Positions 24,212-32,071 of a stretch of DNA of 44,825 bases are shown here, in pieces (the stretch's first letter is position 1; every line of letters starts with the position of its first letter). The DNA comes from AVCC01 sp039920865. GTDB lineage: Bacteria > Pseudomonadota > Gammaproteobacteria > Burkholderiales > Burkholderiaceae_D. The stretch covers positions 1 to 44,825 of the forward strand of contig JBDSCZ010000287.1 in the NCBI GenBank assembly GCA_039920865.1, in the 5' to 3' direction. A program made the position numbers and the translations under genes. Under the pieces are notes generated by a model. That model did no database searches, was not told the origin of the DNA, and saw only the letters and a list, made by a program, of their open reading frames with translations.

Positions 24212-25545
24212 TACCCCCTCCGATCCAGATGGACACTGACACTTAAACGTGCTCCGCCTGCTGTTTCAAAATCCAGAATCTGCTGGATCAACCGTTCATC
24301 AAGTACATGATCTGCGGAGAGCAACAAAATACCGTCCCGACTGATCAAATCTCGCGTCAATACCATCCCTGGCTGCAATTTAACTGTCGCCAGGATAACT
24401 TCGCGTGGAGCAGTTCCGCCTTCGACTGCATTCAATATGCCATTGAATGCATTGACGACGCCAGGGTCGTAGCGCTTTCCGCTGCCTTGGGTGATGCTGA
24501 CTCTCGCATCATCGGGCGGGAAGCGGCGCTGTACCAGGGTGCCGATCTGGAGGCTGTCGTAATCGCTGGCCAAGGCAAGGATGCGCGCGCCTATCGGTAT
24601 TGCATCGGCAGCGAGCGCATCAGGAAAACCTGCGCCGTCGAAGCGCTCCAGTTGCGAACGCAATATCTTGGCGGCACCGCGCAAATCCTCCAGCGGCATC
24701 AGTAACTGCTCTCCACGCACTGGAAATTTTCGGAAGATCGCAAGATTGTCGCCTGCCATGGAACTCACCGGCATCGTTAGCATTTCATCGGAGAAGGCGA
24801 TTTTTCCGATATCGATCATCAGGCCGGCAATGAATATCTCTTGCAGCACCTTTCCCTCCAGCCCCATTCGCACTGCGATTTTACGTGCCAGATCGGCAAC
24901 GCGGCGTGAATGTCCGGCCAGATGGCCTCCGCGCATTTCAATCAGGTTGGAAAAGACCTTGATCGAGGTCAGGAAGCTGGTTTTGAGTTTTTCGTTGGCG
25001 CCCAGCAAGGCGTCGTTTGCCTTGTTCAGATCGGCGGTGCGATCGCGGACTTTTTCTTCGAGGCTGGCATTCAGAGCTTTCAATTCATCGTTCTGGTGTT
25101 GCGTCAATTCCTCCAGGCGCAGTTTTTCATTCTCCAGCACCTTGCGTTCCAGCGCATCTCGAACGACCAGCAACATGTCGTTGTCATCCCATGGCTTGGC
25201 AATGTAGCGATAAATTTCACCCCTGTTGATAGCCTCGATAATCGAGCTGACATCCGCATAGCCAGTCAACAGGATACGGATTGTGTCCGGCCAGCGAGCA
25301 CGCACCAATTCAAGAAATTGGGCACCGTCCATCTCCGGCATGCGCATGTCGGAGATGACCAGGTCAACGGTTTCCGTTGCCAGCACCTGCAAGCCGGTGT
25401 TGCCGCTTTCGGCAACGAGAACGCGGTAGCCTTTGGCCCGGAACAGGCGGCGCAGCGAAGACAGAATGTTCGGTTCATCATCGACACACAATAATGTCGG
25501 TTGCCTTGCTTCAGCCTTAACTGGCATGTGCGCGGCTTCGGTCAT
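24211..25545 (-). CDS. Response regulator with degenerate HD-GYP domain
   Basis: 444 residues: a receiver domain (about 16-130; DDEPNIL, phospho-acceptor in VISDMRMPEMDG, lysine in YRYIAKPWDD), a coiled coil (about 130-190), an HD-GYP-like domain (about 190-370) and a C-terminal beta module (about 385-440, LQPGMVLTRDLISRDGILLL). HD-GYP domains hydrolyse cyclic di-GMP, but here key positions are changed: the HD pair reads I244-D245 (LMIDIGK), the next conserved His is F274 (KFPVRGEQLL), the HHE motif is Q298-L299-E300 and GYP is GFP (306-308). Only HSRRVADLA remains typical. It is therefore probably not a phosphodiesterase and may be a sensor or binding partner. Overlaps the kinase gene by ATGA. 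Confidence 0.9.
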   Translation of the reverse strand: MTEAAHMPVKAEARQPTLLCVDDEPNILSSLRRLFRAKGYRVLVAESGNTGLQVLATETVDLVISDMRMPEMDGAQFLELVRARWPDTIRILLTGYADVSSIIEAINRGEIYRYIAKPWDDNDMLLVVRDALERKVLENEKLRLEELTQHQNDELKALNASLEEKVRDRTADLNKANDALLGANEKLKTSFLTSIKVFSNLIEMRGGHLAGHSRRVADLARKIAVRMGLEGKVLQEIFIAGLMIDIGKIAFSDEMLTMPVSSMAGDNLAIFRKFPVRGEQLLMPLEDLRGAAKILRSQLERFDGAGFPDALAADAIPIGARILALASDYDSLQIGTLVQRRFPPDDARVSITQGSGKRYDPGVVNAFNGILNAVEGGTAPREVILATVKLQPGMVLTRDLISRDGILLLSADHVLDERLIQQILDFETAGGARLSVSVHLDRRG

Positions 25546-27059
25546 GCTTGTTCACCTTCGGTATTCTTTTTTTGGGCATGATGGATCGGCCACATGATGC
25601 GGAATGTGGTGCCCGATCCGCATTGGCTTTCGACTTCTATGGTGCCAGCGTGCTTTTGCATGATGCCATACGAAAGCGACAGGCCAAGACCGGTTCCCTT
25701 GCCTATCGCTTTGGTCGTGAAAAATGGGTCAAAAATACGTTTCAAGTTCTTTTCTGGAATCCCGGTTCCGTTATCTGTGACTTCAATCCAGACATTTGTG
25801 CCCATCGTTCCGCTACGGATGGTAATTTTTCCACGCGCATCGCCCATCGCATGTGCTGCATTCACCACCAGATTCATGATCACCTGATTAATCTGTGACG
25901 GCAGGCATTCGACATCCGGAATATTGCCGTACTCCTTGACGACATCTGCTTTGTATTTGACTTCGTTACTGACGATGTTGAGTGTGGAGTCGATACCCTG
26001 ATGCAGGTTTGCCCATTGCCATTCCTGGTTTTCATCCACCCTGGAAAAATCTTTCAGGTCCTGCACAATTTTTCTTACGCGAACGATCCCCTCCTTGGAC
26101 TCACGCATCAAGGCCGGGATATCTTCTCTCAGGAATGAGAGTTCCACCTGTTCGCGCACAATCTTAATGTGTGCTGCGACCTCAGCAGATGCTATCTCCG
26201 GTTCGGCTGCCTCATAAACTGCAAGCATTTGAAACATCCCGTCCAGGTAGTTCTCAAGCGTGCTGAAGTTTGAAAAAATATAGCCTATCGGATTATTGAT
26301 TTCATGGGCGACCCCGGCCGCCAGCTGGCCAATTGAAGCCAGCTTGTCTGATTGTAAAAGCTGCTCTTGCGCCATTGATAGCTTGGCATTGAGTTCGGTT
26401 AATTCTGCATTGCGACGCTGGGTATCGGCATCTGTTTTTTCGCGGTGCCGGATATCATCGGCCAATTTTAGATTTGCGTCTGCCAGTTGTGCCGTGCGGC
26501 ATTCAACCACATGCTCCAGATTGGCATGCGCACGCCGCAAGGATTCTTCTGCGACGCGCCGTTCCGAGACGTCTTGCAGCGTCTCTATCGCACCGACTAT
26601 CTGCCCATGGCTGTTGCGCAATGGCGCGGCTGTAAAATGCATCCATAGTCCGTTATCACCCAGTTCCGGAAAAAAATCCTCTGCCTCGAATGCATCCGGA
26701 ATCAAGTTTGAAGGCTTGAATTTATCTTGATAATACGTATCGACCATCTTCTCAATGCTACCGGATACGATCAGATCCGCCATCACCGGCCGCTCCTTGC
26801 CGTAGAACGGTAGCCATTGATTGCGCGTACCTATCATTTCTGCAGCAGATACACCAGTTGCCTGCTCACAGGCACAGTTCCAGTGCGTAATAACATGTTC
26901 GGCATTGATGACAAAAGTGGCAACTGGATTGCCGTCAAAAAAATCTGAAAGCGCAGGCGCCAAAATTCCTTTTGAGATATCGGTCACGCCACGCGTATCA
27001 AGGCTGTCGTTGTCAGCGCGCACCATGGGCAACTTTGTACCCTTATTCTTGTTCTCCAT
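25542..27059 (-). CDS. PAS-domain sensor histidine kinase
   Basis: 505 residues, no transmembrane segment seen, so a cytosolic sensor. A PAS domain occupies about 35-175 (FFDGNPVATFVINAEHVITHWN ... ETLQDVSERR, quoted from separate ends as NPVATFVINAEHV and ETLQDVSERR), followed by a coiled coil (about 175-240), a dimerisation/phosphoacceptor domain with H252 in GVAHEINNPIGYI, and an ATPase domain with N box MNLVVNAAHAM, G1 DNGTGIP, F box FDPFFTTK and G2 GKGTGLGLSL. All catalytic motifs look intact. It precedes and overlaps the REC-HD-GYP gene, so that regulator and the following REC are its likely targets. The signal is unknown. Confidence 0.93.
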   Translation of the reverse strand: MENKNKGTKLPMVRADNDSLDTRGVTDISKGILAPALSDFFDGNPVATFVINAEHVITHWNCACEQATGVSAAEMIGTRNQWLPFYGKERPVMADLIVSGSIEKMVDTYYQDKFKPSNLIPDAFEAEDFFPELGDNGLWMHFTAAPLRNSHGQIVGAIETLQDVSERRVAEESLRRAHANLEHVVECRTAQLADANLKLADDIRHREKTDADTQRRNAELTELNAKLSMAQEQLLQSDKLASIGQLAAGVAHEINNPIGYIFSNFSTLENYLDGMFQMLAVYEAAEPEIASAEVAAHIKIVREQVELSFLREDIPALMRESKEGIVRVRKIVQDLKDFSRVDENQEWQWANLHQGIDSTLNIVSNEVKYKADVVKEYGNIPDVECLPSQINQVIMNLVVNAAHAMGDARGKITIRSGTMGTNVWIEVTDNGTGIPEKNLKRIFDPFFTTKAIGKGTGLGLSLSYGIMQKHAGTIEVESQCGSGTTFRIMWPIHHAQKKNTEGEQA

Positions 27060-27072
27060 GCAATCAATCCTC

Positions 27073-27915
27073 TTAATTTACTAAAATCTGGCAGATCTCA
27101 TTAATTTGCAATTCTGTCTCCCCCAACACCTGCAGCACAGCCGACTGATCCAGGTTCAGACCGTTCCATGCATTGATGGATAATGAAGGTACCAATTCAT
27201 TCTCGTCGGCAGAAAAATCCAGTGCATGGACCATCGCATCGGCAACATGGACGAGATTGGTTAAGCCGCCACTCCATTGCTTGTCTGGCATATGGTGCCC
27301 AGCAACCGCCATCAGAATGGCTGGAGGAAAGCGCCAGTGTTCTGTCAATGTAAAACCTACGGCCGCATGGTCGCATGAGAGTATCTCGTGCTCGGCCTCC
27401 AGCATCGTGCAATCATGCTTTGTCCGATACTCGATTGCTGTTTGATATTGATCAGAAAATCCGGTGACCAGCACCAATCGACCGATATCATGTAGCAGGC
27501 CCGCCATGAACGCAGACTCTGGATTGATATCAACCCGTTTCGCGATCAAACTGGCACAAACCGCAGTGGCAATCGAGTGCTGCCAAAATCCCTGAAAATC
27601 AAATCTCCCTTGATTTTTGCTCGGGAAACGGCCAATTACGGCCGCAGCCGTAACCAGGGTAGACAGACTGTTCAAGCCAAGAACCGAGAGTGCATGCGGT
27701 ATGGTCGTAATTTTGCGCGGCATCCCGTAAAAAGAAGAATTGGCCAAACGCAATGCCTTGGCCGACAGCGCCTGATCCCTGGATACAATCGCTGACAATT
27801 GATTAATGTCGGCATTGTTCTGACCGATTTGTCCCAACAACTGCACCACAATCGCCGGCAAAGAGGGCAACGCATGAATCTTGTTGGCGATTTCAGTAAA
27901 GGCGATGTTATTCAT
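27073..27915 (-). CDS. HDOD domain protein
   Basis: 280 residues dominated by an HDOD domain (about 10-210), a non-enzymatic relative of HD hydrolases found in bacterial signalling proteins: LPSLPAIVVQLL, SRDQALSAKALRLANSSFYG, ALSVLGLNSLSTLV, and AGLLHDIGRLVLVTGF with an intact HD pair, followed by a further conserved HH in VAGHHMPD. Catalysis is not established for this family. The ATG at 27915 has GGGAGG 5 bases upstream and lies inside the end of the preceding small gene (8-base overlap). It is 13 bases before the kinase gene. The context suggests a link to cyclic di-GMP signalling. Confidence 0.88.
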   Translation of the reverse strand: MNNIAFTEIANKIHALPSLPAIVVQLLGQIGQNNADINQLSAIVSRDQALSAKALRLANSSFYGMPRKITTIPHALSVLGLNSLSTLVTAAAVIGRFPSKNQGRFDFQGFWQHSIATAVCASLIAKRVDINPESAFMAGLLHDIGRLVLVTGFSDQYQTAIEYRTKHDCTMLEAEHEILSCDHAAVGFTLTEHWRFPPAILMAVAGHHMPDKQWSGGLTNLVHVADAMVHALDFSADENELVPSLSINAWNGLNLDQSAVLQVLGETELQINEICQILVN

Positions 27916-28231
27916 GCATGCCTCCCAATCGATACTGCATCAGATACTGCAATAATAGTTTGTCAGCCGGGCCGTCGCCGCATCGCCTGAACAGTTTATT
28001 GAGGCGCAGTCGCTGCAACTCGATCTCAGCTTGCCGACCAGTATCAGAGATTTTTTCCGCGGCAATAGTTAAGGTTTTTATGCCGTAGCGCGGCAATGAA
28101 AGCAACATCGCCTCAGTGATAACCGTTCCTTGTCCCAGGATCAATTCACCGTGGGTATCGAGCACGTCATTCGATATGATCATGCCAACCAGTACTTCAT
28201 TCATGGGTAACAGTCTGGTTGCATTTTTCAT
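27908..28231 (-). CDS. Small stand-alone module resembling the C-terminus of HD-GYP regulators
   Basis: 107 residues from ATG 28231, which overlaps the EAL gene stop (ATGA). Residues about 8-55 (LPMNEVLVGMIISNDVLDTHG, quoted in part as EVLVGMIISNDVLD, then GELILGQGTVITEAMLLSL and GIKTLTI) follow the same pattern as the C-terminal module of the REC-HD-GYP protein two genes downstream (LQPGMVLTRDLISRDGILLLSADHVLDERLIQQIL, in parts LQPGMVLTRDL and GILLLSADHVLDERLI). The rest is helical and charged. I know no name for this as a free-standing protein. Its position, coupled on both sides, suggests it works with the EAL, HDOD or HD-GYP proteins. Confidence 0.7.
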   Translation of the reverse strand: MKNATRLLPMNEVLVGMIISNDVLDTHGELILGQGTVITEAMLLSLPRYGIKTLTIAAEKISDTGRQAEIELQRLRLNKLFRRCGDGPADKLLLQYLMQYRLGGMHE

Positions 28232-29970
28232 GCAATATCCCCGCAAGACGACAGCGTAATCAGTCTGCCGCGTGACTGGGACTGCGCACCCATTGCGCGA
28301 CAAGTCACGCTGAACCATGCGCCGTCGATTTCAACCACACGCGCAACGTTTTCTGCTATATCGCGTATTCCCTCAGAGAGGCTCGGTAATACATTAGCCA
28401 GATCACATCCTGTCACCAAACCTGCGGGCGCAAGCAGTGCCGTTGAGGCAGCATTTATGAAGACGACCATAGCCTGATCATCCAGACCAATGATCGGCAG
28501 CGGAAGGTGTTCCAGAACCTCACGGACAATCTCGAGACTGACTTCGTCACGGGCGATTTTTTGCTGCTTCTGTTTAAGCACCATCCCTAATTGCCTGTTT
28601 GCCGTTGCCAGTTCCTGGTTTACGGTATGGACTTCCGTATTGAGCCGCCTGTTTTCATCCTCTATTTCTTTGCGCCGAAAAGCTTCCGTTATATGTCCGC
28701 GCAATTGATTGTCGTCCCAGGGTTTAGTCAGGAATTTATAAACGGCCCCTTCGTTGACCGCATCTGTGACCGATTTCAATTCGGTGTACCCCGACAGTAC
28801 GATACGCACGGTATCCGGATATTTTTCTTTTGCCGCGCGTAGAAAGTCCACCCCCATCATGCCCGGCATGCGTTGATCTGAAACGATGACATCAACCACA
28901 TTCAGTTCAAGTAGCGCCAATCCTTCTGCGCCGCTATTAGCGGTTAAGATTTCATAACCATCGCGCCGTAACAGGCGCTTCAGTGCATTCAGAATATTGG
29001 GCTCGTCATCCACTAGCATTAAAGTTCGAGATGTTGGTCTGGCGTCGCCGAAAATATGTTTCGGCAATCTGTACCCATCGCGTAACAAAATGCTGATTTC
29101 AGCTTTGGGCAATGGATGACTGAAGAAAAAGCCTTGCATCTCATCGCACATGTTGCGCCGCAAGAAATGCCACTGCGCCTCTGTTTCCACACCTTCGGCC
29201 ACGACCTTGATGCCGAGGCTGTGGGCCATGGAAATAATCGTTTTTGCTATAACGGCATCATCCTGGTCGGTCACGATAGCGCTGATGAATGAGCGGTCGA
29301 TCTTGACCCGGTCGAAAGGGAATCGCTTCAAGTTACTCAGGGAGGAGTAGCCGGTGCCAAAATCATCCAATATCAGATCCACTTCAAGCACCTTCAATTG
29401 CCGCAGGATAATTTCACTGGACACAGTGTCTTGCATCAGGACTGTTTCTGTAATTTCAAGGGAGAGCATATGCGGATCAATCCGCATCTCAGTCAGCAAG
29501 TCTTCAATTTTTCCGGCTAGTTGAGCATCTTTAAACTGTCTCGATGAAACATTCACCGCAACGCGAAAATCAGTTAGCCCCTCATCGAGCCAGTTGCGTA
29601 TGTCCTGACAGGTCTGACGCAAGACCCATTCACCGATGATGCTTATCTGTCCTGATTCTTCTGCAATCGGGATAAAACGATCAGGCCCTATCAATCCCAG
29701 TTCCGGGTGCGTCCATCGCACCAGCGCTTCCAGGCTGACTAGTTTGCCGCTCTGAAAATCCACCAGTGGTTGATAATGCAGCAACAGTTGATTGCCAGCT
29801 ATCGCTGCATGCAGCGCATTTTCCAGTGCCACTCGATCCAATATTTTTTCGTTCATGTCATGGAGAAAACTGATAATTGCTTCGCGTTGAACCCTTGGAT
29901 TGGGAGGGGGCATAAGGGCATTTTTGGAAATTATCTTGGCATCATTGCCATCGCGCCTCATTTTTTTCAT
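28228..29970 (-). CDS. EAL phosphodiesterase with receiver and PAS-like domains
   Basis: 580 residues. EAL domain at about 50-290 with all usual catalytic motifs: LEALVRWTHPE, NVSSRQF, EITETVLMQD, DDFGTGYSSLSNLKRFPFD, KIDRSFI, AEGVETEAQ and QGFFFSHPLP, so hydrolysis of cyclic di-GMP is expected. It is followed by a receiver domain (about 308-425; LVDDEPNIL, VIVSDQRMPGMMG, FLTKPWDD), a coiled coil and a PAS-like C-terminus (about 490-575, LPLPIIGLDDQAMVVFINAA). EAL before REC is the reverse of the common order. The segment MNEKILDRVALENALHAAI resembles the GGDEF-EAL linker, as if an N-terminal GGDEF was lost. ATG 29970 follows a TTG; no clear Shine-Dalgarno, so the start is uncertain. First gene of the operon. 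Confidence 0.9.
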   Translation of the reverse strand: MKKMRRDGNDAKIISKNALMPPPNPRVQREAIISFLHDMNEKILDRVALENALHAAIAGNQLLLHYQPLVDFQSGKLVSLEALVRWTHPELGLIGPDRFIPIAEESGQISIIGEWVLRQTCQDIRNWLDEGLTDFRVAVNVSSRQFKDAQLAGKIEDLLTEMRIDPHMLSLEITETVLMQDTVSSEIILRQLKVLEVDLILDDFGTGYSSLSNLKRFPFDRVKIDRSFISAIVTDQDDAVIAKTIISMAHSLGIKVVAEGVETEAQWHFLRRNMCDEMQGFFFSHPLPKAEISILLRDGYRLPKHIFGDARPTSRTLMLVDDEPNILNALKRLLRRDGYEILTANSGAEGLALLELNVVDVIVSDQRMPGMMGVDFLRAAKEKYPDTVRIVLSGYTELKSVTDAVNEGAVYKFLTKPWDDNQLRGHITEAFRRKEIEDENRRLNTEVHTVNQELATANRQLGMVLKQKQQKIARDEVSLEIVREVLEHLPLPIIGLDDQAMVVFINAASTALLAPAGLVTGCDLANVLPSLSEGIRDIAENVARVVEIDGAWFSVTCRAMGAQSQSRGRLITLSSCGDIA

Positions 29971-30659
29971 CAAAGGTTAAATAGGTGCCGGACATGATGC
30001 CCATCTCAACCAAGATAATCTTCAGAGTCGCACGCAGTGACATTTCATATTCACTGAAATCATTCAGATTCGCATTCGGCATTCCAGGGTTTTGGAGGTT
30101 CGTGTTACCGAACTCAAGGCCAGTCAAACGTGAGCGAAGTAACTGTTCATCTGTGACGAAAGTTGCCAACAAGGTGGCATAAAAACGGGGAAATAATGCG
30201 CGACCCAACCATGGAACGCATTCCATTTAGAGCAGCGGATCGCGCTAATGCATTAACCCTATCCCCGCAATTCCTCAGTTCCAAATTATACGAAAACCTC
30301 TTTTCCCTTGTTGACACCTGAAATGGCCAGCTACGGCGTCTAATGCCGACTATGGAAACATTGACTTGAGGCATTATTTTAAAGCAAAGCATGGAAAATA
30401 GTAGTTGTTGGGAAGTAGTCACTTGATGGCCTTCGCTTGGCGGGAGAGACGTCATTCTCTATGGAGAAACTGCAATTTGTGAATCCGGCTTTTTCGTAGC
30501 TATTTGAATAAGGCGAGGTTGAGTGCTAAAAGATCTCAAAAGGGCGCTTGGCCGTCTGTCTGAATTTCCGGCGCAAACATTAGCAGCATGGCGCTGTTAA
30601 CCCGTTAGCTATTTAGATGTGACTGAGACTTCTTTGGCGCATTAGCCAAAATTCAGCAG
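29971..30659. other. Upstream region of the signalling operon, no convincing gene
   Basis: A minus-strand open frame of 94 codons (29942-30226) overlaps the EAL start, but it lacks a ribosome-binding site and recognisable features. The remainder shows no coding signature. The operon promoter must lie here, but I cannot place it. Confidence 0.4.
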
Positions 30660-30758
30660 TTAGAGAGAGATTAGGGTAATGCAAACCGCTAACAAAATGG
30701 CGATAGCCAGTAACCCATTCCCTATAACCTTATCAAATTTATCTTCACTTTTCATCAT
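30660..30758 (-). CDS. Predicted 32-residue single-span membrane peptide
   Basis: ATG-ATG at 30758-30753 follows a strong AAGGAG ribosome-binding site about 6 bases upstream. The frame encodes a charged N-terminus (MMKSEDKFDKVIGNG) and an almost purely hydrophobic end (LLAIAILLAVCITLISL) of 17 residues, then TAA. The layout, a short cytosolic head and one membrane span, is that of bacterial small membrane proteins that adjust larger membrane proteins or act as type I-like toxins; which applies is unknown. It stands alone on the minus strand, about 690 bases before the EAL gene. No antisense RNA was identified. Confidence 0.55.
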   Translation of the reverse strand: MMKSEDKFDKVIGNGLLAIAILLAVCITLISL

Positions 30759-31213
30759 GCTCTCCTTTGGATATTTTTCTTAGAGTATGAATAAATACTA
30801 GTTTTGATAATTTGATAATGCACAATAAATGCGTTCAATAAACTAATTTTGTATAGGAATACGTTGGTAACGCTTCTATTTTGACTCATTCGCGGACATT
30901 TCATTAGCCCAACTGCAAGCCTTTTAAGCAGTTGCCATTAATGGGATTTGTAACATTGACGTTGCGTCATAAGAACATTTGTAATGAGGTATTTTCTAAT
31001 ACCAGCATCGACGTTCCATTGAAGGTGGAATGAACTGAGACTTGCTCCGGTGGGTTTTGTGACCGTTGAACGTCTGTGGCTCCGCAAAAAATCCGGAGGG
31101 AGCACTCTTCAGCAAACAATAAGACCTAATTTAGAGAAAATGTAACAAACACTAAGTCCTGTCAATAAAAACGGCGCCCTTTTTGGTTCGCAGCACAAAG
31201 TGTCTATTTGAGA
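30759..31213. other. Intergenic region without recognised gene
   Basis: About 455 bases, AT-rich near the small peptide gene. A 6-base hairpin GGTATT-TTCT-AATACC (30988-31003) and a GC hairpin around CTCCG...CGGAG (about 31080-31100) are visible, neither with a U tract. No open frame with a ribosome-binding site was found. Confidence 0.4.
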
Positions 31214-31726
31214 TTAATAATTACGTTTGGCGATTTCATTGCCAACATATCCACCGCCTACCGCACCTGCAATAGCTGCAAGTGTGCGGCCGTTACCGCC
31301 GCCTACCTGGCTACCTAATAACCCGCCGACTACTGCACCTAAGCCGATTCCGACTGGACTATTTTGTGCCACTGGCGCCGGCTGCTGGTATGCGGGTGCT
31401 TGAGAATATTGCCGCACTGGCTCTGCTTGTGCAATCTGGACCGGCCGTGCATGGGTTGGTGTTGCCCGATGTTGGACATACTTGTGGTGCACGACAGTTT
31501 TGTGTTCAACCACTTCCTTGGCCACGGCTGGAGCGTTTGCGACTTGCTGTGTGGGCACTGGTAAGGTTGCTGCAGCGGCAAGATGCGCTGCTTCATCGGC
31601 GTTGCCATTTGAATTCGGGAGAATGCCTGCAATGGCTGCAACGCCCAGCAAACTGACCAGCATCACAGACACTGCTGCGCCAGCCATTAATGGGTGGATG
31701 CGGTTCGAAGTGTGATTTATTTCCAT
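31214..31726 (-). CDS. Glycine-zipper 2TM domain protein
   Basis: 170 residues from ATG 31726, which has GGAG 6 bases upstream; an earlier in-frame ATG at 31738 would overlap that site. A hydrophobic segment at about 16-37 (MAGAAVSVMLVSLLGVAAIAG) anchors or exports it. It is followed by an Ala/Val/Pro/Gln/His-rich linker (about 45-120, HKTVVHHKYVQHRA) and a C-terminal glycine zipper (about 127-165: GIGLGAVVGGLLGSQVGGGNG then AIAGAVGGGYVGNEI, in parts). The C-terminal block is the Rickettsia 17-kDa antigen/SlyB-like zipper, associated with outer-membrane or envelope proteins. No lipobox cysteine. Monocistronic by context. Confidence 0.82.
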   Translation of the reverse strand: MEINHTSNRIHPLMAGAAVSVMLVSLLGVAAIAGILPNSNGNADEAAHLAAAATLPVPTQQVANAPAVAKEVVEHKTVVHHKYVQHRATPTHARPVQIAQAEPVRQYSQAPAYQQPAPVAQNSPVGIGLGAVVGGLLGSQVGGGNGRTLAAIAGAVGGGYVGNEIAKRNY

Positions 31727-31966
31727 TTGAAGCTCCATTAAGTCGCCCGACGTGTGGCGTATGAACAGATTAATGTTTGGGCCGCGGAATGGATAGACGT
31801 CAACATGTTTCTCGAGTAAGCGTTTGTAACCAGAAGAGGAAAATGGTTTCAGGTGCGTTCAGTGTTTTTCGGACTGTAAAGCGGGCTATATCGCACGCCA
31901 CTGTTGAGCCGGTCTTTGCCGGTTCAGGAATATTTTCGCTAATGCATTGAATACAATGCGTAATCC

Positions 31967-32043
31967 TGGTCGGGGTGAGAGGATTCGAACCTCCGGCCTC
32001 TACGTCCCGAACGTAGCGCTCTACCGGACTAAGCTACACCCCG
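31967..32043 (-). tRNA. tRNA-Pro (anticodon CGG)
   Basis: Minus-strand cloverleaf of 77 bases. The acceptor arm CGGGGTG pairs with CACCCCG, then discriminator A and an encoded CCA (31970-31967). The anticodon loop is TTCGGGA on the stem CTACG/CGTAG, giving CGG at 32009-32007 (proline). The T arm holds GGTTCGAATCC. It lies 28 bases after the ispB stop on the same strand and may be processed from the same transcript. Confidence 0.97.
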
Positions 32044-32071
32044 ATTGCGATGCAGATGGCATATTCAATTT

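Noticed and set aside
29942..30226. 94-codon minus-strand frame overlapping the EAL start
   Set aside because: No ribosome-binding site, no recognisable domain, overlaps the EAL gene; kept only as a remark on the upstream region.
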